The translations under genes were made by a program, and so were the position numbers. Below, in pieces: positions 22,983 through 34,768 of a stretch of DNA of 64,000 bases; the first letter of the stretch is position 1; each line of letters starts with the position of its first letter. Under the pieces are notes generated by a model that saw only the letters and a program-made list of their open reading frames with translations, ran no database searches and was not told where the DNA came from. Source of the stretch: Isoetes taiwanensis (Eukaryota; Streptophyta; Lycopodiopsida; Isoetales; Isoetaceae); NCBI GenBank assembly GCA_021234155.1, contig JAJEKV010000404.1:1-64000 (forward strand), written 5' to 3'.

Positions 22983-23417
22983 TCAGATTTGAGTATAGTA
23001 CCAAAATCTAAATATGTAAATATCAAAATATATGTTTGTGTTACTGATAGCAATCCAAAAAGTTATTTCTGTCAGTATTTGAGTTGCACATCTGTTTCCA
23101 GGGACGTCATGCCACATCCAATCCGGAACCTCCCTCTTACCAAACATCGTGAGCATGTGGTCCAGATCTTCTGCAATATAATTTGTGAAGTCAAGAAGAA
23201 CCAGAACATGAGCTTGCCTTTTTTGTTGCCACTTATGAAACAAATTCTCAAAGTACGGTTTGAGGTTATTGAACCTCCACACCTCCCTGTTTTTCAGCAC
23301 CCTTTTGATAGCTTTTGCATGAACCAATTCTCTTCTCAATTGCTTAAACATGTTTTCCTGTTCAAACTTGGACAGCTGTGAGAATTCTTCATCCTCATAC
23401 TGTGCCACCCCCATCAT
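22983..23417 (-). CDS. Possible third LINE open frame
   Basis: Between the end of ORF2 and the poly(A) tail a frame of 144 codons is open. Its first 110 residues read as a charged, helical protein (for example FEQENMFKQLRRELVHAKA) and later contain PDWMWHDVPGNRC; the last 30 are AT-rich noise. Plant LINEs normally have two ORFs, with an RNase H domain sometimes fused to ORF2. No RNase H motif is seen here. It could be a distal ORF2 domain displaced by a stop, or a lineage-specific third ORF. Confidence 0.35.
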   Translation of the reverse strand: MMGVAQYEDEEFSQLSKFEQENMFKQLRRELVHAKAIKRVLKNREVWRFNNLKPYFENLFHKWQQKRQAHVLVLLDFTNYIAEDLDHMLTMFGKREVPDWMWHDVPGNRCATQILTEITFWIAISNTNIYFDIYIFRFWYYTQI

Positions 23418-23535
23418 TCTCTCTCAACTTCTTGTGCTATTGAGTCTCCTCATTTCTCCTGTGTAAGACATCATCAAAAGCATTTAAGTTAGTAAGAAAG
23501 AAATCAAAGCTGCCATGGAATCTACCAATTTTATC

Positions 23536-25125
23536 TCATGATCTGTCATAATTCTTTCCTCTAACCATTTTATGAGCCACTGCTGTATCTGCAGTTAAGT
23601 AGATGAATTCTTTTTTAATCCAAATCAATGATGGACTCTTCCCCCCTATCTGAACTCGGTTCCTATGTTTCCACAGAATCCAACATGCCATTGTTCTAAG
23701 TGTGTTCAAAAATCTGCTATTAGTATCCATGAATCTGAGAATATTATTTTCTGTAATGGAACCCTGGTTTTTTTGTGCTGACCAACTCCAAAACTCAGTA
23801 ATTCTCTGACATGTAAACACATGATTAGAAGATTCCCTTTGGCCACAGTGTAAAGGGCAGAGTGGTGAAACTGCATTGTCATATTTAGCCCTTTTATCAT
23901 TTGTTTGCAAGCTCTGATGCAATAGCAGCCACCTGAATGTTTTTAGTTTGTTAGCAGTGTACAACTTCCAACTTTTTGCATTGATTTTGGCCAAAGTTTC
24001 CTCATCACAGTGCCACATTGCATTTGCTTTGGATGGCTTGTGTACTATTATCTGGACATTGCAGGGAAAGGAAATATACTCAGTAAATTACTGAGTATAT
24101 TTCCTTTCCATGCAATGTCCACTGGTTGGAGTTTTCACTAAAACCATCCTGTGAAGCAACTATATCCATAACTTTCCTAAAAATCTCCTTATCAACCTGT
24201 GATCCTTTGGTCTCTGCTGCAATCTCATCCCAAGTTTTCCATCTATTCTGTACTCTTAGATCCCCAAACTTCCTGAGGCCTGCATCATGCCATTGCATAT
24301 ATTTTTGTGGGTGTTTGAAAGCAAGACAGCCTTCTTCCTCTGTGCAAAGATCAGGATGCCAAAAGAAATTGTTTTCCAAACATCTTGCATCAATTATTGG
24401 TGGCTTGTAACATAGACTTACCTCATTCCATGCTTCAAAGATCCTTTTCAATGTTTTAGATGTTCCAGACCCTGACTTAATCTTGAAGAAAGCAGAATCA
24501 GGCAATTGGTGTTTAATTGTAGGACTCCCCACAATCTTTGACTTTTGAAGCCAGTATTTAATTAACCTCAGAGCTGGTGATGGTTTTGCACAATAGATGG
24601 CACTCCAAACCAACTTAGCCGACAATGCCTGTGCCTGAATAAATAAATCCTTGCAACCTAAACCACCATTCTTTTTATCCTTGACTAAATCTGTCCAAGC
24701 CACCTTATGGCTGCCCTGCCATATGAATTTCCTAATTGTTGTTTCAATCTTGTTATAGGAACCCTTGTCACCAATAATTGCTGAAGAAAAGTAAACATGT
24801 GTGCTACCAATCACTGCATTTGCAATTTCAACTCTTACAGCTAATGATAATGTCCCTGGATACTTATTGAGTTTATGTTTTATTCTCGAGACAATTGGCT
24901 CCCATACACCTGCCAGATTTTTATTAAGAGCCAAAGGAATCCCTAAGATGGTAATAACTGTATTCTTGTCCAAAACCTTTATCCCCCATGAGGAGTTACA
25001 TTTCGGGTATCCATAATGATAGCACTCTTTTTCCTGTTCAGCCTGACTCCTGGCACTTTGCCAAAAATCTCAATTGCCTCCAGAAAATTCTCCAAACTTT
25101 TATCTCCATGTTTCAGAAACAAATG
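23536..25125 (-). pseudogene. LINE ORF2, C-terminal part
   Basis: This continues the reverse transcriptase thumb and connection region downstream of the LTR insertion, starting at the target duplication. It then includes the plant-type reverse-transcriptase zinc-binding region: Trp-rich FRWLLLH, then CPLHCG and HVFTC residues (zf-RVT). The frame is broken by a C5 run at 24983-24987 and by the 67 bp palindrome at 24054-24120, which inserts an inverted copy of the flanking coding sequence. It ends at a stop at 23536. Confidence 0.85.
24054..24120. repeat. 67 bp near-perfect palindrome inside LINE ORF2
   Basis: Arms 24054-24086 and 24088-24120 are 33 bp each, with one mismatch and a single central base. 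The right arm is the coding sequence around TLHGKEIYSV; the left arm is its inverted duplicate, after which the ORF resumes in another frame. This is the footprint expected of a template-switch (snap-back) mutation or of an assembly artefact from fold-back reads. Confidence 0.9.
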
Positions 25126-26710
25126 TGTGACGTTCCACATATTTATATGCATATTTAAGTATAAATACGTGACACGTCACTATGAATAATTAATGGCACA
25201 TTAATTATTCATAAGCTAAGGTTAACTATGTTAATAATTAAATTATAAAGGTGGAAACCTAACCAAAACCCTAATTCGAATTTAGGGCTTATCCTAATAT
25301 TAAAAAGGGCTAAAATACCAAATTAGCTAATATTAACCAATCTAGAGCATGCCACCTGGCCCAAATCGATTGGACAAGGTAGGGTTTCCATTTTGGACAC
25401 CCAAATTAGGGCTTTTGTGCCCCAATTCAATTGGGAGCAATTGGGGATGGAGGAGGAGGAGTGACAGGCGCTTCAGTTAGTCGAGCTGGAGCAGCCGAAG
25501 ACCGATTTGATTAGTCGGTAAGAGGTTACTTTGTTGATTTATAGCATAGCGCCTCATTGTGGTGTGTTCTCTCTGTTTTTCTCGTGGTTTTACACATTAG
25601 ACTAACCCTTGATTGATATGGTGAGTATTCTTATCTCTAGTCTCTGACGTGCTTTCGTTGATGGTTTAGTAGTTCTTTGCTTAGTTAGCACTCCAGGAGA
25701 TGGGGGATTACGGGGAGGGGTAGAGACCCACGAGCCCATGTATTGTAGTATGCCCTAGATAGAGCCACCGTGATTATTCCCATTAGGTCGGCTCATTAAT
25801 GCAAGAGACCACCGAGTCGTGGATGCTATGGAGTGACTTAGCACCAAACAAAGGACACAAAGGTGAAGTGGGGTGGGGTCCTAACATAAAAGGCTCCCGA
25901 GACTCCTACTGATGGACTAGTTCTAATAGCCCACAAATGAGCTAGGGGCCGATCGGTCGCATGGGTCCGACACTCCCGGGTGCGAGGAAGGTGTGACGCA
26001 TGGGGCATCGTACTTTAATTAGATTTAGGGCGGTAGGCATCGGGTATGCGGATGCGGGGTCGCTGATGCGTGCGTATTCTCCTAGTCCACCGAGGGGAAC
26101 CATTGTTGTGATCCCGAAGGGGGATGCTTCCCACACAGCCTCATCTGATGTGGCTTCATGAACTCGTAGTAGGCCCGGCGGGTGATACCTTGAGTCCCTG
26201 CGTGTCCGGAAGGCTATAGTGACGCCATAGCATGATTCGACTCATCCGCAAAGTGTGTGAGGGGCGATGGAGTGGACAACCCTAGCCGAGATGTTCTATA
26301 CCCGATGCAACGCCATGTCAAGATTCTACCGGCTGATCTCTTGGGGACCACAGATGGGTCCGATCCTCATCGAGTCCGAGCCGGGTAGAACCTAAGGTTT
26401 GGGGTGTTTTCCTTAGGATTAGATGCATATTCTTTTCGTTAGTACTTGGATGGATGTACCAAACCCTTCGTGGGTGGTTATTTTTATATATGACTTATGA
26501 TGTGTGCTAACATGTATTCCACGCTTCCGCCACGTAGGGAGCCCCATTCGAAGGCGCGTGGGCGAATGACCCCTCTGTGTCCTTGACTTGGCATCTTCTT
26601 ATAGATGGCCGAGTCGGACAGGAGAGCCTAAATGTGCAGTGGGTCGCCATGGGAGGGGAAAGTCCCATGTATAATCGTGGGGGTCATTATATATGTTCGA
26701 GGAGCGTCCA
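25126..26710 (+). repeat. 5' LTR of the nested element
   Basis: This LTR is 1,585 bp, starting TGTGACGTTCC and ending GGAGCGTCCA. It contains a 12 bp palindrome (GAATAATTAATG, 3-base loop, at 25184-25210) that is conserved in the 3' copy. It differs from the 3' LTR at many single bases and small indels. Confidence 0.9.
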
Positions 26711-26740
26711 TGAAGAGTATCGAGCCATGATTTTTGGTTG
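26711..26740 (+). other. Degenerate primer-binding site
   Basis: Directly after the 5' LTR the sequence includes GTATCGAGCCATG, one base short of the GTATCAGAGCC complement of initiator tRNA-Met used by most plant gypsy elements. The first bases (TGAAGA) are also altered. Priming would probably be impaired. Confidence 0.6.
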
Positions 26741-29700
26741 AGGAATCATTATAATCGACAAATCTTTAACCCGTTAGTTCGGTAGTTGAGTGGGAGTTTA
26801 GGCTAGTTGGACTGCTTTTAACTTTTGGTGATTTAGTTTTGTGTTAGGTGGATGTAATAAATTGTGAGTTTAGGAAGTTTAGGGCGATTTTGGAGGGAAA
26901 ACGTTTTTGTTGGAGGACCCAAGTTTGGAGGGCTATAACTTTTTGTAGGCGGTTCGGATGAAGCGGCTCAATGGATCCGGGCACCTCCCAAATGCCCTAA
27001 GGGCACTGCGTCTCCGAGGGTCGAAAAAGACAACAGCCGTAGAAAAATCAAAAGGGCTGCTGTCTTTGGAGGTGTTTTTTCTCGACGAAGTGAAGCAGAT
27101 GGATCGGCCTTACCCCATACGGTCCGCCATTATAAAAATACTGGCGTTCGTTTTTTTTTTTTTTTAGTTTTTTTTTCCGCCCGGCGTTTTGAACCCATGA
27201 CCTCCCACTTCCAACCCAACACTCTTTCCATCTTCCCAACTATCTTTATGTCATGTTCCACTATTTTTGTTATACATATCTAATGATACGGTTTTTGTCC
27301 AATTAGCGGTTCTTTTTAAGAAAAGGTACATCAAGCAGGAATTGAACCCACGATCTTCTCTCGCGCACTCCAAGCCAACACCTTTACCAATAAAGCTAAC
27401 TTCTTTCTTGAAAGGGATTATAGTGCATCTATTCCATATCTAAATTAGAGGTGCCTTTGGTAAACCCCGTTGTGGAGGGGCAACAACTCCACGAGCAAGC
27501 TCTTCGCCATAGCGGCCCGGGAATAAGCGGTCTTGCCATAGCCATGGGAGTCGACCCTCTGCCATAGTCCACCGGGATAGCTGTTAACCATATATAAAGC
27601 TAGTATCCCCTAGGAATAAACCAGGCCAAATGAAGCGACGTAATCTCGGCAAGTCCTACCAACTTGTTATGAACTCACTTGGTGGGACCAATTCGAATTT
27701 AATTAACAGGGTAACTCTCTAGAATAGCACGTATGTGTTATATCCTTGGATATTCTTTTGGAAGCGATAATAATGTCAGGTTATCTCTCGGTTCTCTCAC
27801 CTATAACTTTAATTAATTTTTCCTTTGGTGAATCTTGGTGATAACACAATTTCTTCCTGCCTTGCCATGATTCAATCCATACCATATTCATATGCTTTAT
27901 ATTAGACCTTACTCGACGTCTAAACCTTGACTCGTCTTATTTCCCAGAGAAAGGATCTCTTTTCGCCCAACCAACTAGGGACTGCCATGCAGTACCCCTC
28001 TAGACCATGGGTAGCTTTAATCCTACCACCGTTCACTACTTCACCTCAATGGTCGTGTTCTTTTTATGGACCATTTTCCCAGACCACGATACAAACCCTG
28101 TAATACGTAGTGAACACTTGTGTTAGAACCCCCACAACAATGTCACCACTTATTCCAATCAATCCGTTACAAACTTTGGTATTCTTTTTGTGCCAAGCTT
28201 CTTTTGCCTATCGGACCGTGATTAATTTATATGCCACCTTTGTCGGGTGTGACGGTCCACCTTTTTTTTTTTTTGGAGTTGTTCTTCCGTACATTCCAAT
28301 GGCCTCCAACCATTATTGGCTAGTCACCTCATTTTAGGGTATCTAGATATGGTCCGGGCAAAGTATTTCCAACCATTATTTTAATGCCTAGATGTCTTTA
28401 AGTCCGCAAATGAATCTACATATCCCAGGGGATTATGTGAATAAAGTCTCTGGAGGTCCCTCATATGTCCTCATAGACGCTGCCAATATGGCATGACGTA
28501 TAAATGCTATCTACCTATCTATCTAATTATTAAAAATGTCCGTGGTGAATTCAATTCACCATGTTGTCCTAAGACATGCAAGTCTTCTTCCCTAAGCCAT
28601 GCACCAAATCTTAAAAGAGTTTTCGGCTCTTTTGCCTTTCAAACCCGCGTGTATACCTTTGCATGTTAGCAAAGACTACCCTTCTCTTCTTCAATATGTT
28701 TTCTACGTCTATGATATGCCTGCCACAGCGTACACATTTCACCCTTTGGTTGTGACCTTTATTCACTAGAGCCACTAATCCATTCACTCCTTCACGTATT
28801 CATTAATCGTTTGTCCTACATCCTCGAAATGTTAGTCATTACATTTTCCTGTCATGATGTTATCTGTTGTTGCGGCATTCAAATGACTTGGCATCTTTAT
28901 TTAAGCCATAGTCATGGCTTAAGAGTGGGTGAGCCTTAAGTAAATTACAGGTCATCAAGGTGTTTGCCTTGTGATACGTGAGCCTTTCTACAATTACCTC
29001 GTCTAATATAACCGGGCTTGTATCAATGTTCGAGTCCTCAGTATATGTTAACTTGCACCCCATGTAACCCATGGCGTCACCCCGCTCGATCCGGTATGGA
29101 TCGTAATGGGAAAACTAGTCTTAAGGTGTCTATGCAAGACACATTCAACATTTAGCGGTAACTATTGTACTATTGTACTACTCAACCCCACTACCTTAAG
29201 TTTTATTTTTATTGACCCGTTGACATTTATTTCAGGGTGCCAACTACTACCTCATACCCTAGCATGCAACTGGACATTGAGTCGGTCCTTGCACATTTCA
29301 AACGTATCTCCGGATCCTTCCTCAGTAACTTTAGGATACCCTAAATTACCTCCCTAAATTACCTCCCTGAGATGTTTATCATATCTGTACATGGTATGTA
29401 CATAATCAACATATCTCCACATCCCACAATGCTAGAGCTCTGCTCTAACCTAGCTAAAGTGTAAGCTTGGTAGTTCCTTGAAACAAAACCTATTGCCTAT
29501 GTACCTTTATAATGTGGGTGAGCCACCGAAGGCTTAAATCGGGGCGTTGGCCAACTCTATGTTGGAAATCCATATGCTGCCTACATTTTTTATAGGATCC
29601 CCAGCTACTTTAACCATCCCTTTAGTGCCTTATGGTATTCCAGTCCGGTATATACACTATCATACCACCCATGGGATTATGCCATAATTTCGAAGGTTTG

Positions 29701-32700
29701 CTACCCCAGATGAGGAGCTTTTCTAAAGGCTTCTTTCGCTAAGGATCCTTTGTGTTCCATACCACCCATACTTAGTTACAATTAACCTATTGTTATTAAG
29801 TTATCAGGTCAACTTCAGCTTTTGATCGGGCCTTCAAATGTCAGTCTGCCTTTGACTTCATACCGGAAGTGGGAGGCACTCAAACCTCCCGGTCTTCTAA
29901 TAGGAAAACCCAATGTTTCAATCTTCGTTAGTAACCGCCATATGATTATCCAATTCCTTACCCTCTTAAGAGTTTCCACCACCCTCTTAACGGGTCTATG
30001 TCTCAAGACAACGGATCCTCCACCTTCTACTTCAATACCTACAATTGTTCTCCGCGCGTAGCGTAACTCTTAAGATATATGGACTACTAGTCTATAAAAT
30101 CTCACCGCTTGTAATCTACACACCTTGTCTCGATTTTTATGGGGACTTGAATTGCTATGTATTGCCCTCTTCCGGTTATCCCTAAAAGTATAAAATTCAA
30201 AGTCATCGCCTCCTTCTTTTCTTCCATCAAGGGGATGCGATATTTTATACATCTTTTATTTCCAAAACCAAATAAATGCTCTCAAATTTTATAACAATGA
30301 AGTAATTCATTGGTATCTAGAACCTTTGAGTAGCTAAGCTCATTATCGTTTATTCCAACACCGCTCCAACCATCCTCGGGTGTTTTTGAATGTAATATCA
30401 CCGTGATATGCTGGATTCTATTTCTAGCTATTCTCACCGATAAAAACTTTTCTCATCTTCCTTAGTACGATCGATCTAAGATAGTAAACTTCAACCATTG
30501 GGATAACTTGAATGCTTATCTCTCGTGAAGCATACCTAACCCAATATCTTCGTGATATAAGCATATCATTACGCCATTCTTTAAACCTTGTCAAGTGATA
30601 TTTCCCCGCCTTGTACCTAATATTCTACCATCTTTAATATGATATACATCCTAATATCACAATTGACATCCTCATATGATCACCACTATAGTATTTGATA
30701 CTACTAAACCTTCCAAACATCCTAAAACCACCACGCTGTTATTATGAGATATAGTAACATGTGTGCACCAACCCTAACTCTAGACTCATATGTAATTCAC
30801 GACTATTCCCCAGCCGCTTGTAATTATATATGTTGTGGTTTTCACACCACACCTTCTAGACTCTCTATCCTTAGGTTGCCCCCGTCCTCACGCCTAGTCA
30901 TAAATTCCACAGGGGCACATGCCACCCTAAGTTCCTAGTGGACATACTTAATGTCTAGTATAGCAATTTTATCTTCATTACCTCTCAGATTCATATATGT
31001 GAACTAAAAGTTTATGTTTTACTATTAAATGTTCCTAGTACACATATACCAACGCTGAAGTTACCTCCATACAATAACACTCCATACCAAGTCCAGAGCA
31101 CATCCTCCTTCTCCACACTTTGGTGTATTCAACGCCTCTTTTCAAACTTTCTATATTTGAAACGTTGTTTACAAACAACTTTCAAACCCCTCTTTGTCTC
31201 CCACTTGTCGTGGTGGGTATATTTCTTTCGATGGTTGCGCCTCGGTCCTACCAATTGTCGCCTTCTTTTGACCTTGTGTGGCGACGCTCCACCCTAGTGT
31301 CCAATCTGTTATATGGCATCTCGATGTTCCCAGAGACATCGGCGTGTCCATTCCCTTAATTTATATTCTCGTGATAATCGCCATGCAATTGACCGGACGT
31401 CATTAAGCGTATCCAAATGACTATGTTGTCATCTTAATCATGCACACACGCTTGCATCGTTATTGCACTCTTCGTGAACATCAATCTCCTCCATTTAAAC
31501 GCAACGTATGCATAATTTTATAATGCGTAGTTTATGGATCCGCATCCTCATAACGTATATTATTCTCTACCTTTCCGCTAATCATACCTCTATTCAAGTA
31601 GCAATAGCTATAAAATGTTGGTCCGACATTCTATGCCTGCACCATCATGGTCTAAACCTACACTTCTAAAGCGGTTTCCCTCTCACTCCGGGTACTCATA
31701 ATCCGTTTCCACCTTAGTATAGTACCTCTAACGTGGTATATGGTAGATAATCATAAACCACTTCTTCCTGATATATGGTGCTATATCCAGCCTTCTTTCT
31801 ACGCTGAGTGGCAATATATATGCCGCGTAATAAATCAATCCTCGTTAATTATTAAGTCCAAGGTTTCAATCAGATACCAAACATCGCCATACCAATTTTT
31901 TCGAAAATACCCATCCAAAGTAGAGATACCTTAACACTTTATTCCCAACATTCAAAGACTTCTACTTCAAGTAAGGGCCCAGGACCTACTCGGGCCATCA
32001 CCATATAACAAAGCTCAGAAGATTGCACTGCATCGGTTCGATGTTTTCCGCCATGGACACCATAGTCACAATTGGCCTTCTCGTGATACAAAGAAGATTG
32101 TATAGCCATAGTTAACCGCCGGATAGCGACCGCAGGCGGTACCAATTACGCCGAATGTATATGTCATTGCACTGTCCCCTTTACATATAAGAGTCTCTCA
32201 GATGTTGATAAATTTACTTAAAATAGCAATAAAATAAATAAGTAAATTCAAATGTAAGAATATCCTGACGCCCTTGTAAATGTATAAAGATAACCAATGA
32301 ATTAATATGTGTCCTCATCCGACCGTAATCTATGCTAAAGATAGAGAGTGTGAATGTGGAAAGATTAAAGATAATTAAAAGGAGCGAAGCTATCTAAACA
32401 CATAATCAAATATAATAGAAGTAGATAAGTATGTATGTCTTACACAAACTTTGAGGGAATAACGAGACTTAGATTAGGTATAACAAGGTTATGAATAATA
32501 AGTCATGAACAACGCCTCGCTTTGTACTTAATATTAAAGTATATAGGTAAGACTGTCTCGACACAAGACAATATATAGTTGTATTAAAGGATAAGTATAA
32601 TTGCCAAGGAGCTATTAAAATCGAGGATAGAACATACGAAGTTCTAAAAAATCAGAACAAAAATAGGAAAACAAAAAATTTGCTACAAAATTAAATTAGG

Positions 32701-33190
32701 GATGGTCAGAATGAAATGAATTACAAAGTGAAGCGGGAATATAATACACCTACATGTAGAAGTTAATATCCTTAGAATGACTTTCTATTAAACAAAGGCG
32801 AGGTTAATAACTCAGATTATAATATAACAACAAATAGCGCTTCTTTATATCTATACATATCTTTAATATATAATCGCCACTGTATGTATAGAAGGAACCA
32901 TTTCTAAAATAGATAGATCGGGTGGAACTCGCCACCAACGAATGAAACAAAGGAGACCGCTTCACTTTGACGGTCCTAACCAATGATCATGTCCATCTAT
33001 GCCTCTACCTCTTATATCCCAAAGTTATAAATTGCACATTACAAGTCATTTCAAACTTGATCACTTTGAACATGACAACGTCGGCAGGACTTATAATCTC
33101 ACGCCATCTCTTTAAGGAGGGGAGACTTCCTTCCAATGTATGATGTGTTGCCGCAACAAGAGTAGTCTTGATGCTAAGGACATCATCATT
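26741..33190. other. Internal region without recognisable coding capacity
   Basis: No conserved retrotransposon domain can be read on either strand. From about 27700 to 32150 the plus strand is pyrimidine-rich, and from about 32160 onwards it becomes purine- and A-rich. Scattered frames of 60-90 codons look accidental. Two tRNA-like heads in reverse orientation lie at 27150-27420. The pattern fits a large non-coding retrotransposon derivative more than a merely mutated gypsy pol. Confidence 0.6.
27149..27420 (-). mobile_element. Two tRNA-derived (SINE-like) heads
   Basis: On the minus strand, GTTAGCTTTATTGGTAAAGG (about 27395) followed by GGGTTCAATTCC (about 27340) matches the A and B boxes of a tRNA-type RNA polymerase III promoter at normal spacing. 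A second set, ATAGTTGGGAAGATGGAAAG (about 27240) and GGGTTCAAAACGCC (about 27190), is followed by an A-rich tail (poly-T on plus at 27149-27173). They look like two short SINEs or tRNA pseudogenes inserted in the same orientation in the leader of the LTR element. Confidence 0.5.
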
Positions 33191-33207
33191 TTTTAAGGTG
33201 GGGAGAA
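33191..33207 (+). other. Polypurine tract
   Basis: AAGGTGGGGAGAA directly precedes the TGTGACG start of the 3' LTR. It is the plus-strand priming site typical of gypsy elements and confirms orientation. Confidence 0.85.
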
Positions 33208-34768
33208 TGTGACGCTCCACATTTTTACTTATATTTAAGTATAAATATGTGACGCCACTATGAATAATTAATGGCACATTAATTATTCATAAGCTAAGGT
33301 TAGCTATGTTAATAATTAAATTATAAAGTAATTCAATTTAGGGCTTATCCTAATATTAAAAAGGGCTAAAATACCAAATTAGCTAATATTAACCAATCTA
33401 GAGATGCCACCTGGCCCAAATCGATTGGCAAGGTAGGGTTTCCATTTTTTGGACACCCAAATTGGGGCTTTTGTGCCCCAATTCGAATTGGGAGCAATTG
33501 GGGATGGAGGAGGAGGAGCAGCCAGCCGCCTCAGATTAGTGAAGCCGAGAGTAGCCGAAGACCCATTTGACTGTTAGTCAAGAGGGTTACTTTGTTGATT
33601 TATAGCATAGCCTCTTTGTGGTGTGTTCTCTCTCTATTTTCTCTCGTTGGTTTACCTGTTAGACTAACCCTTGATTGATATGGTGAGTATTCTTATTCTA
33701 GTCTCTCACGTGATTGCTTTGGTTGATGGTTTAGTAGTTCTTTTTGCTTAGTTAGCACTCAGGAGATGGGGGATTACGGGGGTAGAGACCACTTGAGCCC
33801 ATGTATTGTAGTATGCTCCTAGATAGAGCCCTGTATTATTCCCATTAGATGCGGCATGTGTACAAGAGACCACCGAAGTCGTGGATGCTATGGAGTGACT
33901 TAGCACCAAACAAGGGACACAAAGATGGTGAAGTGGGGTGGGGTCTTGCACCTAAACATAAAAGGCTCTTGAGACTCCTACAGGTGGACTAGGCTAACAG
34001 CCGGCCAAAGGTGAGCTAGGCGCCATCCAGGCCGGGTATGGGTCCTGACACTCCCCGGTACAGAGGTGTGACCCGCATGGGGCATCCTCAGACTTTGAGT
34101 AGATTTAGGGCGCAGTAAGCCTGCACGGATGCGGGGGGTCGCTGATGCGACGATTCTCTAGTCCACCCGTGGAACCACCGTGATCCCGAAGGGGACGCTT
34201 CCTGACACCTGCCTCATCGGACGGGGCTTCATGAACCCTCGTAGTAGGCTCAAGGGTGATACCTTGAGTCTCAAGGCGGTCAGGAAGGCTATAGTGACGC
34301 CATAGCATGATTCGACCTATCCGCAAAGTGTGAGGGGCGGATGGAATGGACAACCTTAGCCGACGTTCTATGCCCAACGCCATGTCAAGATTCGTCCGCT
34401 GATCTCTTGAGACCTAGCCGTCAGTCGATCCTCACTAGAGTCTGAGCCGGGGTAGAACCATGGGTTTGGGGTGTTTTCCTTAGGATTAGATGCATATTCT
34501 TTGCCGTTAGTACTTGGATGGATGTGCCACCCTTCGTGGTGGTTATTTATATATGACTTATGATGTGTGCTAACATGTATTCACGCTTCCAACGTAGGAG
34601 CCCCATTGAAGGCGTAATGTAATGACCCCCTCGTGGTCCTTCACTTGGGCATCTTCTTATAGATGGCCCGTCGGGACTTGAGGGCTCCCGCCGCATGCAG
34701 TGGGTCGCCAAGGGGAAAGTCCCCGTATGTATACGTCCGAGGGTCATATATGTTCAGGGAGCATCACA
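33208..34768 (+). repeat. 3' LTR of the nested element
   Basis: This LTR is 1,561 bp, starting TGTGACGCTCC and ending GGAGCATCACA, followed by the AAATG target duplicate. Compared with the 5' LTR it has a deletion of about 20 bp near 33330 and many one-base indels. Confidence 0.9.

Larger units (their letters stand above)
25126..34768 (+). mobile_element. Gypsy-like LTR retrotransposon nested in the LINE
   Basis: The element is 9,643 bp, bounded by TGTGACG... and ...CA ends and flanked by the 5 bp target duplication AAATG (25121-25125 and 34769-34773). A primer site related to initiator tRNA-Met and a purine tract adjoin the LTRs in plus orientation, fixing the strand. The internal 6.5 kb shows no gag, protease, reverse transcriptase, RNase H or integrase that I can recognise in any frame, so it is a non-autonomous or thoroughly decayed copy (LARD-like). 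LTR divergence with many small indels suggests an old insertion. Confidence 0.9.

Noticed and set aside
28110-31934. Multiple 60-80 codon frames in the LTR-element interior
   Set aside because: None shows a conserved motif; they are spread over both strands and fit chance in pyrimidine-rich DNA.
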